Below are positions 43,508 through 52,493 of a stretch of DNA of 58,750 bases, piece by piece. The stretch comes from Porphyromonadaceae bacterium UBA7180 (lineage in GTDB: Bacteria; Bacteroidota; Bacteroidia; Bacteroidales; Muribaculaceae), in NCBI GenBank assembly GCA_002491165.1, contig DKVK01000041.1, positions 1 to 58,750 of the forward strand. Direction: 5' to 3'. Under the pieces are notes generated by a model, which saw only the letters and a program-made list of their open reading frames with translations, was not told the origin of the DNA and searched no databases. The first letter of the stretch is position 1, and each line of letters opens with the position of its first letter. Both the position numbers and the translations under genes were made by a program.

Positions 43508-46500
43508 ATGAAACTGAGAAATACCCTCCTGCTACTTCCGGCCACACTTACTGCCGCCGCTGTTTTCGCTTTTCCCACGCGATACTTCGCCCCCAGGTCG
43601 GGCCTCGCCGAAGGCCGGTGGGTGAAAGTGTCGGTAGACACCACCGGCGTTTACCAGCTGCCCGACACCATGCTGGCGCGCCTCGGCTTCAGCGACCCGA
43701 GGCGCGTGGCGGTCTTCGGCCGCGGCGCATTGCCCTCCGAAGGGCAGTTCGTGCTTAAGGACGGCACCGTCGCCGTGGACAGCAACCTCTGCGCCGTGCC
43801 GGTGCTGGCCGACAGCACCGGTCTCCTTTTCTACGGCATAGGACGCGAATGGGTGGACTTCCTGCCGCCCGAACCGCCGGGCGAAGGGGAGGAACCCTTT
43901 GTCGACGGGTATTTCAAACGTACCGCCCGCCATATCTATTCGCGGCGCGGATATTACCTTCTCACCGACGCCGCGGCGCCCCTGCCGATGGACACCCTGC
44001 CGCTCCCCCCGGCCGATGCGGTTGTCACCACGCCTTCCTACGCGTTGGATTACATGTATCTCGGCAAACCTAAAGTGTACGGCATAAAGGGCAACGGGCA
44101 GATATACTTCGACACCATAGTGACGCGTAATCAAGTGCTGAACTGGCGGCTTACCCCGCCGGGACTGATACCGGCATCCCCCTTCACCCTTACAGGCGAC
44201 TTCTATACCACCTATACCAGCAAAGGCAACGAGAACGCCAAGTGGTCGCTGTGGATAGGCAACAGGGAGTACACGTTCGCTTCCACGTCGCAGATTTCCA
44301 CCACAATGGCCAACAACTTCACCCGGCCCGTGCGCAATAGCCTGGCTCCCGGAAGCCAGGTGGCCATGTCGCTGCATATCGGCTCCGCGTCGGTGTCCAA
44401 TGCCGGTGTGGACTATCTGGGACTGACCTACCGCCGCACTTTGCCCGCCGCCAAAGGGACGGACGGCGACATGTCCCTTCCCGCTGCGGCAGGAGGGTAT
44501 GTTTGCCTGCCGCTGGCCTCCTCCTACTCCGATGCCCGTGTGCTCGAAATCAGCAATCCGCAGGCACCGGCGCTCGTTCCGAAAGGTGCCGACGGAAGTC
44601 CTGTGCTCGCCGCCGGGTCGCGCGTCACAGTTTTTGACCGTTCCGAACAGCAGCGCCGCGTGCGCGTGGAGGGTGAAGTGCGCAACACCGACCTGCATTC
44701 ACAACTTGTCTCCGGCGCCGACCTCATTATCCTCACCATCCCGGCGCTCCGCCTGCAGGCCGATCGTCTGGCGCAACTGCACCGCGACCGCGACAGCCTA
44801 CGCGTAGTCGTCGCCGAAGTGGGGGACGTCTATAACGAGTTCAACTCCGGCACCCCCGACCCTATGGCATATCGCACCATGGTGAAGATGGCTTATCAGA
44901 ACAACCCTGGGAAGACGCATCTCAACCTGCTGCTCTTCGGCCCCATGCGCGCAGAAGCCCTCGGAATTAAGAAGGAACTCGACTACGACTCCTTTATCAT
45001 CGCCTTCCAGGACTACCGCTGTTCGCAGGACGGCGACGCGCAAAACATCAACGACTTCCTGGGAATGATGATCGACACACGCATCAACAATCTCGAGTTC
45101 AACAACGTGGAAGTGGGTGTGGGCGTGCTCCCCGTGGCCGGCGAGCAGGAAGCCGCGCAGATTATCGACAAGATAGAGCGTTATCTCGACTATGAAGGCT
45201 ATGCCGACGTCAGCAACAAGGTGCTGGCCGTTTCCGGCACAGGAGACAACAACCTGCACACCGAGGGTGTGGTGCGCATGACCACCGAGCTCAACAACCG
45301 CTTCAATTCCAGCTTGCTCACCACACCGCTGGTGTGCGAGGCTTTCTCCAAGGACCAGATAACCGGCCGCTTAAGAAACCTCCTTAACTCAAACTTCACA
45401 TTTGCTTTCTACCTGGGCCACGGGTCCGAGTTCAAGCTCGACAAGGATGTGAACCTCTTCAGCAAGAGCGAAGCCACCCTGATGGAAAACAACGTGTTGC
45501 CGTTCTTTATCTTCGGGACGTGTGACAATACCGGTTTCGACGTCGGCAACCGAGGCCTCGGCGAGAGCATGGTCATCGACAGTCCCAACGGACTCATCGG
45601 TGCTATCCTCTCCTCGCGTAAGGCTTACTCCAACCAGAACGAGCAGTTCGTGAAACAGGTGCTTACCCATCTTACGCAGACGCCCGCAGGCCTCACCATC
45701 GACACCATGCAGACCATCGGGCAGGTCTACGCGCGTGCCAAGACTGCCATGCGCAATACTTACGAAAACACCTTCCAGTTGATGTGCGACCCGGCGTTGA
45801 AACTCCACATACCTCTGCTCGCAGCCAACCCCGACAACGCGGCCGGGCTGAGCTTCGTCCCCGGAACACGCGTCAAGCTCACCGGCCCGGTGACGCGCCG
45901 AGGGACCTCGGTGGGCATCGACGACTTCAGCGGCATGGTGACGGCCAAAGTGCTGGCGCCGGCACGCAGCGAAACATGCCCCAACCTCATTAACCCCGCA
46001 TCTACAAAGCATCCCGTCATAACGTATGCCGACGAAGTGCTGGCCACCTTCCGCGGCACCGCCGCCGACGGCCGCTTCGAAGTGGACGTGGAGATACCGC
46101 AGAGCTACCGTCTGCGCGCCGGGGTGCCCACACGCATCGCCATCTCGGCCTACGACCCGGTGACACACCGCGGAGCCTCCGGTGTCACGACGGTGACGAT
46201 AGCCGAAACTGCCGCCGACCCGGGGCAACTCGACGTCACGGCTCCCGTAATCGAGACCCTCGAATATGATCCGGAACTGAAAGAGATACGCTTCACCGTC
46301 AGCGATGACCGTTCGCTCAATATCGACAACCCGGCGCTCAACCAAGGCTTCGCCGTGACGCTCGACGGCAAATATTATGGCGGCGTGGCCCACACGCTGC
46401 ATGTGGAACCGGGCACGCCGGTAAAGGCATCCGGCACCATCCCCTGTGCCGACCTCGCGCGCGGCGAGCACGCCGTGTCGGTGGCTATCAGCGACTATGC

Positions 46501-46831
46501 CGGCAACACAGCCGAGCAATCGATGTCATTCCGTATCGGAGACGCGCTGCCGCTACTCTCCCTCGAAGCCGAGACGTTGGCCGCCGGCAGTGAGTCGCTG
46601 CGCTTCACGCTCCCCGAAGCCTCCCCGCAGAAAGGACGCCTCATGGTAGCCTCGCACGAAGGCACCACTGTAATCTCGCTTCCCTTCGAAGGTACGGAGA
46701 TAGACTGCCCGCTCGAGGATGCGGAAGGCCAACGCCTCGCCTCCGGCCTTTACCGCGCCTGGGTGATAACCGACGCTCCCGCCTACGGCAGTTCCGCCCC
46801 CCTGACCTTCGCCGTCCTCCCCGCCCAGTAA
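43508..46831 (+). CDS. Second gingipain-family C25 peptidase (PorU paralogue)
   Basis: A 1107-residue secreted protein of the same architecture as the PorU-like protein: signal peptide (1-22), N-terminal beta domain (WVKVSVDTTGVYQLPDTML), then the C25 catalytic part with H638 (YLGHGSEF) and C672 (FIFGTCDNTGFD), 34 residues apart. It keeps the His and Cys but differs around the Cys (TCDNTGFD rather than TCELTRID). The last part has beta-sandwich repeats without a clear sorting domain. It starts 1 nt after the FAH-like gene. A role in surface-protein processing is likely, the division of labour with the first copy unknown. Confidence 0.8.
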   Translation: MKLRNTLLLLPATLTAAAVFAFPTRYFAPRSGLAEGRWVKVSVDTTGVYQLPDTMLARLGFSDPRRVAVFGRGALPSEGQFVLKDGTVAVDSNLCAVPVLADSTGLLFYGIGREWVDFLPPEPPGEGEEPFVDGYFKRTARHIYSRRGYYLLTDAAAPLPMDTLPLPPADAVVTTPSYALDYMYLGKPKVYGIKGNGQIYFDTIVTRNQVLNWRLTPPGLIPASPFTLTGDFYTTYTSKGNENAKWSLWIGNREYTFASTSQISTTMANNFTRPVRNSLAPGSQVAMSLHIGSASVSNAGVDYLGLTYRRTLPAAKGTDGDMSLPAAAGGYVCLPLASSYSDARVLEISNPQAPALVPKGADGSPVLAAGSRVTVFDRSEQQRRVRVEGEVRNTDLHSQLVSGADLIILTIPALRLQADRLAQLHRDRDSLRVVVAEVGDVYNEFNSGTPDPMAYRTMVKMAYQNNPGKTHLNLLLFGPMRAEALGIKKELDYDSFIIAFQDYRCSQDGDAQNINDFLGMMIDTRINNLEFNNVEVGVGVLPVAGEQEAAQIIDKIERYLDYEGYADVSNKVLAVSGTGDNNLHTEGVVRMTTELNNRFNSSLLTTPLVCEAFSKDQITGRLRNLLNSNFTFAFYLGHGSEFKLDKDVNLFSKSEATLMENNVLPFFIFGTCDNTGFDVGNRGLGESMVIDSPNGLIGAILSSRKAYSNQNEQFVKQVLTHLTQTPAGLTIDTMQTIGQVYARAKTAMRNTYENTFQLMCDPALKLHIPLLAANPDNAAGLSFVPGTRVKLTGPVTRRGTSVGIDDFSGMVTAKVLAPARSETCPNLINPASTKHPVITYADEVLATFRGTAADGRFEVDVEIPQSYRLRAGVPTRIAISAYDPVTHRGASGVTTVTIAETAADPGQLDVTAPVIETLEYDPELKEIRFTVSDDRSLNIDNPALNQGFAVTLDGKYYGGVAHTLHVEPGTPVKASGTIPCADLARGEHAVSVAISDYAGNTAEQSMSFRIGDALPLLSLEAETLAAGSESLRFTLPEASPQKGRLMVASHEGTTVISLPFEGTEIDCPLEDAEGQRLASGLYRAWVITDAPAYGSSAPLTFAVLPAQ

Positions 46832-46849
46832 GAATCGCCGCAGAAATAA

Positions 46850-46898
46850 AAAAACCACTATGATTCAAGCAAATAAATTGCTTTTCATAGTGGTTTTT
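46850..46898. terminator. Bidirectional terminator after the C25 gene
   Basis: AAAAACCACTATG (46850-46862) pairs perfectly with CATAGTGGTTTTT (46886-46898): a 13-bp stem with A-run and T-run ends. It marks the left border of the AT-rich block. Confidence 0.85.
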
Positions 46899-46912
46899 CC
46901 AATTATTATTTG

Positions 46913-46920
46913 TACCTTTG
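46913..46920 (+). promoter_or_regulatory. -7 box of the small ORF/vsr unit
   Basis: TACCTTTG, about 33 nt before the ATG at 46954; no clear -33 element. Confidence 0.5.
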
Positions 46921-46953
46921 CAAATAGAAAAAAGAACTTCAAAATTGATTATT

Positions 46954-47220
46954 ATGTCAGTGAGGGTATATGTGATTTCCGACCCTTTCGCCATCAGTTT
47001 CCTTGTAAACGATGACATAGAGGGCTTCAAAGAATATCTTGATTCTGAGGACATGCTCCGTTTCCCTGAGGCAGAGGTTTTCGACAGTGAGGACAAAGCC
47101 CTTGCGTTTTGTCGTGGACTGAGTTACGGTACCGATGAACGTGCTATTCCCGAACGGTATCCGCTTCGTTCTTGTGAACCTGCTGATATGGCCTTTATCG
47201 AGGCGGTTGAAAGTTATTGA
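46954..47220 (+). CDS. Hypothetical 88-residue protein
   Basis: A small acidic soluble protein (MSVRVYVISDPFAIS start, then repeated Glu/Asp; no signal peptide or helix span). I do not recognise it. The ATG at 46954 is chosen; a longer reading would run through the -7 box. It lies 63 nt before vsr in the same direction and could be co-transcribed. It could also be a leftover of the island's border. Confidence 0.55.
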   Translation: MSVRVYVISDPFAISFLVNDDIEGFKEYLDSEDMLRFPEAEVFDSEDKALAFCRGLSYGTDERAIPERYPLRSCEPADMAFIEAVESY

Positions 47221-47283
47221 ACTGGCAGATTTAATTCTGACGGCACCAGGATAAACGAAAATAGGCCTTCCGCGTTCATATAT

Positions 47284-47772
47284 ATGGCAGATATAATGAC
47301 AAAAGAACAGCGCCATAAATGTATGGTAGCTGTCAAGGGAAAGGATACCAAACCAGAAATGATAGTTCGCCGATACCTCCATGGTTTGGGATTCCGTTAT
47401 GGCTTACATAACAAAAAACTCCCCGGCACTCCTGATTTAGTGTTACGACGTCATAAAACAGTGATATTTGTAAACGGTTGTTTTTGGCATGGGCATGAAA
47501 ACTGTAAATACTATCGTTTGCCAAAATCTAATATCAGGTTTTGGAAAGAGAAGATAGAAAGAAACATCGCTCGCGATGAGCGCGATATGAAAGCACTTCG
47601 TAAATTAGGATGGAGGGTCATGGTTATATGGGAGTGTGAACTTAAAACGGAGGAGAGCCGCATGCGAACTCTTCATGAGCTAAAGGATAAATTGAACAGT
47701 CCATACCCGGTCTATTACAACACGTTTGTCGAAGCCGCCGAACCCGAAAGTTATTACGGCTTAAATGATTAA
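47284..47772 (+). CDS. vsr: Vsr very short patch repair endonuclease
   Basis: A 162-residue strand-specific nuclease that nicks next to T in a T:G mismatch left by deamination of 5-methylcytosine. Conserved: MTKEQRHKCMVAVKGKDTKPE at the start, D51 in LPGTPDLVL, then FVNGCFWHGHENC (H69, H71) and IRFWKEKIERNIARDERD. The partner of a C5-cytosine methyltransferase; one lies 860 nt downstream (48628-49758). AT-rich composition compared with the C25 gene. Confidence 0.94.
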   Translation: MADIMTKEQRHKCMVAVKGKDTKPEMIVRRYLHGLGFRYGLHNKKLPGTPDLVLRRHKTVIFVNGCFWHGHENCKYYRLPKSNIRFWKEKIERNIARDERDMKALRKLGWRVMVIWECELKTEESRMRTLHELKDKLNSPYPVYYNTFVEAAEPESYYGLND

Positions 47773-47863
47773 GTATCTGCGAAGAATAAAATCACTGGAT
47801 TAAACCTTAAAAAGTTCAAAGATTATCTTTGCCGGAGAGGGTGATATTATCGAAAATTATTAG

Positions 47864-47871
47864 TAACTTTG
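47864..47871 (+). promoter_or_regulatory. -7 box before the GIY-YIG endonuclease gene
   Basis: TAACTTTG at 47864-47871, about 130 nt before the ATG at 48003. No clear -33 at 19-21 nt. Another candidate, TATCTTTG, lies at 47824-47831. The long leader holds no gene I recognise. Confidence 0.5.
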
Positions 47872-48002
47872 CATCTCAAACTGTGCTTGCGCTGACTATG
47901 ACCGACTACAGACCATTCTAAACAAAATAAATATTCGGACATCCTTGTAGCAGCCTAAACATTTGGTCGTCTGTCAGCCTACTTGGAGGTCTTTTCGTTT
48001 AT

Positions 48003-48635
48003 ATGAAATTTAGTTTCGACCGATCTAAACACGTTTTTTCTTCGCCTGAATTTGAAGAACTGATTAAAGACACCATAAGGTTTTTTAATGGAACACCTAT
48101 TCAGCCGATACCTCCTTTGGAAGATTTCGAGGGAGCTGGGGTTTATGCGTTGTATTTTATAGGTAAGGATGGATTGTATAAACGATTCCATGAAATAAAT
48201 AGATTGGATTATAGACAACCTATTTATGTTGGAAAAGCTGTTCCTCGCGGATGGCGTCAAGGAAGAGTTGTGCATAGTTCGTCGCATGAATTGTGTCGTA
48301 GATTATGTGACCACACCAAGAGTATCGAAGCCGCGTCGAATCTGGAAATAAGAGATTTCTTATGTAGATTTATGATTTTAGAAAATTCGGCAACTAATCT
48401 TATAGGCACTGTTGAAGCAGCCCTGATCAGGAATTATATGCCTCTTTGGAATTGTAATGTCGATGGTTTCGGTAATCATGATCCCGGGAGCGGAAGATAT
48501 AATCAAGAACGTTCAGATTGGGATTTGTTGCATCCAGGAAGAAGTTGGGCAAATCGCTGTGCGGAATCTTCCAGATCCCTTGAAGATATCCTTTCCGGTG
48601 TGAGACAATATTTTATTGACTATAGTTATGTGTAA
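48003..48635 (+). CDS. Eco29kI-family GIY-YIG restriction endonuclease
   Basis: A 210-residue type II restriction enzyme. The GIY motif is GVYALYF (Y48), the YIG motif is IYVGKA (Y75, K77), R100 and H104 lie in LCRRLCDHTKS, E138 in TVEAAL and N150 in PLWN. These spacings fit the Eco29kI active site. Further blocks typical of the family: GWRQGR, VDGFGNHDPG, RSDWDLLHPGR. Eco29kI cuts CCGCGG; whether this member does is inference. Its TAA overlaps the methyltransferase start by 8 nt. Confidence 0.9.
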   Translation: MKFSFDRSKHVFSSPEFEELIKDTIRFFNGTPIQPIPPLEDFEGAGVYALYFIGKDGLYKRFHEINRLDYRQPIYVGKAVPRGWRQGRVVHSSSHELCRRLCDHTKSIEAASNLEIRDFLCRFMILENSATNLIGTVEAALIRNYMPLWNCNVDGFGNHDPGSGRYNQERSDWDLLHPGRSWANRCAESSRSLEDILSGVRQYFIDYSYV

Positions 48636-49758
48636 TTGCCTTGAAATTTTTTCCGGGGCCGGCGGCTTGGCAACAGGTATCGGCTTATCCGGAGTCAATC
48701 ATTTGGCATTCGTGGAATGGAATGCGGATGCTTGTAAAACACTTCGTAGCAACTATGGTAAAATCCCGGTTTTTGAGGGAGATATTCGTAGCTATGATTT
48801 CACTTGTTGCAATGGTGTAGACATCGTGGCCGGGGGACCTCCTTGTCAACCGTTTTCTATGGGTGGTAAAGCACAGGGCAATCTTGATAAAAGAGATATG
48901 TTTCCTTCTGCCATAAGATCCATCCGGGAATTACTTCCCCGGGCTTTCTTTTTTGAAAATGTCAAGGGATTATTGAGACCCAATTTTAAATCTTATCTTG
49001 ATTATATCATTCTACAACTTCAATATCCTACCGTAACTGACAATTTTGAAAACTATAAATCTCATATAGAAGAGATAAATAGGTTGCATGATGCAATTCC
49101 ACTGCGTGAGCAATATGATGTTAATATTCAACTTGTAAACGCAGCTGATTTCGGTGTGCCCCAGAAACGGGAGAGAGTTATAATTGTCGGAATCAGAAAG
49201 GATCTTGATAAATCTTGGACAATGCCTCCTAAAACTCATTCAGCGGATTCTTTATTATGGGATAAATATGTGACGAAATGCTATTGGGAAAGACATAATA
49301 TTACTCCGACAAATGAAGAGTTTGTCCATTTTCCTCAGATGAGTAACATGCTTTCTCTTAAATATGGTTTTTTGCCCCCCGAACAGCTTCCTTGGCGTAC
49401 TGTTCGGGATGCCATAACAGATATACCCGAATTCGGAGATAAATACTATTTCCCGTCCGAACACATAATACGTGAAGGGGCAAAAGAATACCCAGGCCAT
49501 ACAGGAAGTCCGATAGATGAACCCGCTAAAACTATTAAAGCTGGCGGTCATGGTGTGCCGGGCGGAGAAAATATGATTAAATTCCAAGATGGCTCTTTCC
49601 GTTACTTTACAATTTTTGAGGCTAAACGTATTCAAACCTTTCCGGATTCATATAAAATCATAGGATCATGGACAGAAGCTATGAGACAGCTTGGGAATGC
49701 AGTGCCTGTAAAACTTGCTCAGAGTATCAGCACATCTATTATTGAATGTCTGGTATAA
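48628..49758 (+). CDS. DNA (cytosine-5)-methyltransferase
   Basis: A 376-residue C5 methyltransferase. Motif I is EIFSGAGGLATGIG (6-19), the catalytic motif IV GGPPCQPFSMGG (C73), motif VI FFENVKG (109-114), motif VIII QKRERVIIVG (about 170) and the last motif RQLGNAVPVKLAQSI. The target-recognition part lies between about 190 and 310. It is translated in coupling with the endonuclease. It should protect the host against the upstream enzyme; vsr repairs its mutational by-product. Confidence 0.95.
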   Translation: MCNCLEIFSGAGGLATGIGLSGVNHLAFVEWNADACKTLRSNYGKIPVFEGDIRSYDFTCCNGVDIVAGGPPCQPFSMGGKAQGNLDKRDMFPSAIRSIRELLPRAFFFENVKGLLRPNFKSYLDYIILQLQYPTVTDNFENYKSHIEEINRLHDAIPLREQYDVNIQLVNAADFGVPQKRERVIIVGIRKDLDKSWTMPPKTHSADSLLWDKYVTKCYWERHNITPTNEEFVHFPQMSNMLSLKYGFLPPEQLPWRTVRDAITDIPEFGDKYYFPSEHIIREGAKEYPGHTGSPIDEPAKTIKAGGHGVPGGENMIKFQDGSFRYFTIFEAKRIQTFPDSYKIIGSWTEAMRQLGNAVPVKLAQSISTSIIECLV

Positions 49759-49853
49759 AATATTATTTTTCGAGAATTTTTGAAACGTTGCGTTTAATAA
49801 GAATTCACTTGTCTCAAGGCAAGTTCGTGATTTTGGATTAATCCTAATTGGAG

Positions 49854-50456
49854 ATGCCAAATTTGTCTATATTGCCTTGGTACAAGAAAACTAAATTCAT
49901 CGCTATGCGTGATTATAATATCGGAACCGTATCTGACGAAAAAATTTGTGGGCTTGTGGAGATTGGTGCCGAATCTTGTTGGCGAGAAAACTTACATCTT
50001 CAGTTCACTGAGAATATCGCAGAAGGAATAACATCGAACCTTGATTTCCATAAGAATTTGTTCCGTGAAGCCGGCAACGGTTGGAGGGAGCCGGAAGAAT
50101 GGTTTGATGTAGAGAATGACGAGCTGCATATTTACGCTGCGTTGTCGAACAAACGCCGTCAAACTATGAATTCCGCTTCATCGCGAGAATGTTATATGAA
50201 GATGCAAGCCAAGTTGCTGAACGACGGTCGGGCTACCTGCTATCTCGTGGAAACAAACTCCACAAAATCCAAAGACGAAATATGGCGGATTACGCTCGAT
50301 AAACAGACTTTTTACCATGCAAGCATTCGCCGAATATCGTTGGACAAATTTTATGAACTTGTTTTCGGTGCCACCCAAGTTTATGATAAACTGTGTGCCG
50401 CGCTCTCGCAGATATTTGCAAGCAAGAGTTTTTTAGATCCCATTTCAGAAAGCTAA
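49854..50456 (+). CDS. Eco47II-like restriction endonuclease, active site degenerate
   Basis: A 200-residue protein. The C-terminal half resembles the Eco47II family of type II enzymes: GWREPEEWFDVENDELHIY, TMNSASSRECYMKMQAKLL, CYLVETNS, IRRISLDKFYELVFG. In the family the stretch after FD reads IFVELKNKHNTMN, with the E-x-K of the nuclease site; here it reads IYAALSNKRRQTMN, so both catalytic E and K are replaced. This comparison is from memory of the family and needs an alignment. The start may be the TTG at 49848, the ATG at 49854 or the ATG at 49905. No methyltransferase of its own is visible besides the one upstream. Confidence 0.65.
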   Translation: MPNLSILPWYKKTKFIAMRDYNIGTVSDEKICGLVEIGAESCWRENLHLQFTENIAEGITSNLDFHKNLFREAGNGWREPEEWFDVENDELHIYAALSNKRRQTMNSASSRECYMKMQAKLLNDGRATCYLVETNSTKSKDEIWRITLDKQTFYHASIRRISLDKFYELVFGATQVYDKLCAALSQIFASKSFLDPISES

Positions 50457-50536
50457 AGAGTTCCTCCCTTAAACCGTTCATCGAAGCCGGAATTTCACCT
50501 TGAATTTACTTATGGAATGTATTGGACATACATCCA

Positions 50537-50568
50537 TTGTGGATTTCCGGATTTTTTAGCTAACTTTG
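50537..50568 (+). promoter_or_regulatory. Promoter of the lipoprotein gene at 50589
   Basis: TTG (50537-50539), 21-nt spacer, TAACTTTG (50561-50568); leader about 16 nt. Marks the return to backbone on the right of the type II block. Confidence 0.75.
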
Positions 50569-50588
50569 TCAATCCAAATTATATTCTT

Positions 50589-51215
50589 ATGATAAAACAA
50601 GTAATTTTAGGAGTTTCGATTTGTGCGATAATTTTCTCCGGATGTGGCAAATCGAAAGCCAATAGGGACACTGTCACATCCACCGATTCACTGGCTGCTG
50701 TTGAAACGACTGCAAATGCTGTTATCGATTCCAGTGCTTCGCAGACGGGAGTGGCCGAAGAACAACTGCCTGATGAAGAGATGCTTAAAAGCCGCATCAA
50801 GGCCATCTGGAAGGCTCTTCCTATGGAGGAGGGAATGGAGCGTGGCGTCAGAACGGCTTTTTCAGAGTCGTTCGCATCAGCTTATCTCGGAATGGTGGAA
50901 CGAATTAAATCCATTGAAAAACAGATGGGAGACCGCTATTACAATGACGAGGACGCAATGATGACCGACGGAGAAATGATTTATTCCTGGTATGGTGCCC
51001 AGGATCCTGACCCAAACGGTAAATTCGTCATGTTCAAGTTCACGGATGTAACCCCGACGGCGGCCAATGTTACTGTCAAAAGAACGAATGGTCCGGAAAC
51101 AGAGACTTTCCGGCTTAAGTTGAAACTCGAAAACGGGAAATGGATGCTCGATGATTTCAAGAGCGAACATCAGTACGGATGGTCTAAAGCCTCCTTCAAC
51201 TCCTATCGCCGGTAA
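50589..51215 (+). CDS. Hypothetical lipoprotein
   Basis: A 208-residue protein with a lipoprotein signal ending at SGCGKS (cysteine about residue 19). A Ser/Thr/Ala-rich linker (20-55) precedes a folded part (about 60-208) with EEMLKSRIKAIWKAL, YYNDEDAMMTDGE, MIYSWYGAQDPD and the C-terminal KLENGKWMLDDF, which resembles the end of DUF3828-like or SnoaL-like domains. Function unknown. ATG at 50589 fits the promoter. Confidence 0.75.
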   Translation: MIKQVILGVSICAIIFSGCGKSKANRDTVTSTDSLAAVETTANAVIDSSASQTGVAEEQLPDEEMLKSRIKAIWKALPMEEGMERGVRTAFSESFASAYLGMVERIKSIEKQMGDRYYNDEDAMMTDGEMIYSWYGAQDPDPNGKFVMFKFTDVTPTAANVTVKRTNGPETETFRLKLKLENGKWMLDDFKSEHQYGWSKASFNSYRR

Positions 51216-51232
51216 TAGAATCGTGCGATAGG

Positions 51233-51850
51233 TTACTCCGGCAGGACGGAGAGGAGGGCGGGGAGCCAGTCTTGGTTGGAGGGAACCCATAGGCCTTTGA
51301 TGCCGGTGGATTCAGCGGCGGCTATGTTCTTTTTGCTGTCGTCGATGAAGAGGGTTTCTTCGGGACGGATGCCTTCGCTTTCGAGGATTTTTGTGAAGAA
51401 GGCTTTGTCGGGTTTGCAGATGCCCATCTCATAGCAGCAATACAGGCGGTCGAAATAATGGCCGATGCCGTGGCCGTCGCCGCTGAAACGGTCGCTGCGC
51501 GTGTAGGCCATGATGAAAGGGTTCGTATTGCTGGCCAGGCAGATACGGTATTTCTTACGCAGTTGCAGGAGATGTTCGAGCCGGTCGGACGGGACGCTTT
51601 TCAGGAATCCGAGCCAGCAGTTCTGCACCTCCTGCCACGTCAGCTCACGGCCCACCAGCCGGCTGACGGCGGCGCGGAATTGCTCGTCGGAGATACGGTC
51701 GCTTTCGAGGTCGAGGAAGATGCCTTTCTGTCCGAAGTCGCCGATAAACTGATGCGCGTCGACGCCGATTTCGGTGAACCGGCGGAAAGCCTCGGCGGTG
51801 TCCTGGATGAAGACGATGCCGCCCATGTCGAATAAAAGTGTCTTAACCAT
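51233..51850 (-). CDS. HAD family hydrolase (subfamily IA)
   Basis: A 205-residue haloacid dehalogenase-fold hydrolase. Nucleophile D8 (LLFDMGGIV); the +2 position is Gly, not Asp, as in the YihX-like group. Motif II is LASNTNP (S near 106), motif III CKPDKAFF and motif IV LFIDDSKKN. A helical cap lies between 15 and 90. Convergent with the lipoprotein gene. The ATG follows a TAACTTTG box by only 4 nt. Substrate unknown, probably a small phosphorylated metabolite. Confidence 0.88.
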   Translation of the reverse strand: MVKTLLFDMGGIVFIQDTAEAFRRFTEIGVDAHQFIGDFGQKGIFLDLESDRISDEQFRAAVSRLVGRELTWQEVQNCWLGFLKSVPSDRLEHLLQLRKKYRICLASNTNPFIMAYTRSDRFSGDGHGIGHYFDRLYCCYEMGICKPDKAFFTKILESEGIRPEETLFIDDSKKNIAAAESTGIKGLWVPSNQDWLPALLSVLPE

Positions 51851-51854
51851 GCCG

Positions 51855-51862
51855 CAAAGTTA
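51855..51862 (-). promoter_or_regulatory. -7 box of the HAD gene
   Basis: TAACTTTG, 4 nt before the ATG at 51850; no TTG at the right spacing, so the start of transcription would be at the codon. Confidence 0.55.
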
Positions 51863-51906
51863 CACATTTTTCAACATTAGTTGAGACTGATGCCGATTAT
51901 TTTGCG

Positions 51907-51914
51907 TAACTTTG
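51907..51914 (+). promoter_or_regulatory. -7 box of the lipoprotein gene at 51939
   Basis: TAACTTTG with about 20 nt of leader. The nearest TTG (51881-51883) is 23 nt upstream, a little far. Confidence 0.55.
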
Positions 51915-51938
51915 TCGCAATAAATATAAAGATGCGAC

Positions 51939-52493
51939 ATGAGACACCTCCTTTTTGACTGGAAGAACCAGATAAAACGCGTTGCCTTGTGCATGGCTTT
52001 GTTGCCGGCGTTAGGCTTAGCGCTGAGTTCTTGCAACCATAACGACGAGCCGCCGAGCGAGATTAACTTGCCGATTATCCGGCAGTATTTGCCCGTAACG
52101 GTGCAGTTCGCCGCCGATGATAACGAGTGGAAAGAGAAGATAAAGGGATGGGCCAATAAGAAAGTTATTGTCAACGTAGCGGCGGAATTGCCGGACGACC
52201 CTCTGGGTTTCTCCGCTGCCTATAAGGGAGTGGATTTCAGCGACTACACGTTGTTGATAACCTACGATGTCCGCGATTGGGAAATGGAAACCTACGACAA
52301 CCGCTATTACCGCGACAACGTGGAGAAGAGTTACAATTGGACCATCGGCATAGGGACGTCGACACCGCCTTCTGACAATCGCGAGCAAATGTACTTTACC
52401 CGCTATGCTATCCTGGTAAAGAAGTTGCCGCAGGACGCCACGCTTAATATCTGGTTCTCCCACCGCGCCCTCAACTGGGACTGGAACGAGTAA
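51939..52493 (+). CDS. Hypothetical lipoprotein
   Basis: A 184-residue exported protein. After a basic N-terminus (MRHLLFDWKNQIKR) comes a hydrophobic stretch and a lipobox-like end LSSC (C32). The rest is beta-rich with conserved-looking aromatic pairs (FSAAYKGVDFSDYTLLITYD, YNWTIGIGTST, LNIWFSHRALNWDWNE). No known domain. It precedes porV in the same direction by 129 nt, so co-transcription is possible. Confidence 0.75.
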   Translation: MRHLLFDWKNQIKRVALCMALLPALGLALSSCNHNDEPPSEINLPIIRQYLPVTVQFAADDNEWKEKIKGWANKKVIVNVAAELPDDPLGFSAAYKGVDFSDYTLLITYDVRDWEMETYDNRYYRDNVEKSYNWTIGIGTSTPPSDNREQMYFTRYAILVKKLPQDATLNIWFSHRALNWDWNE

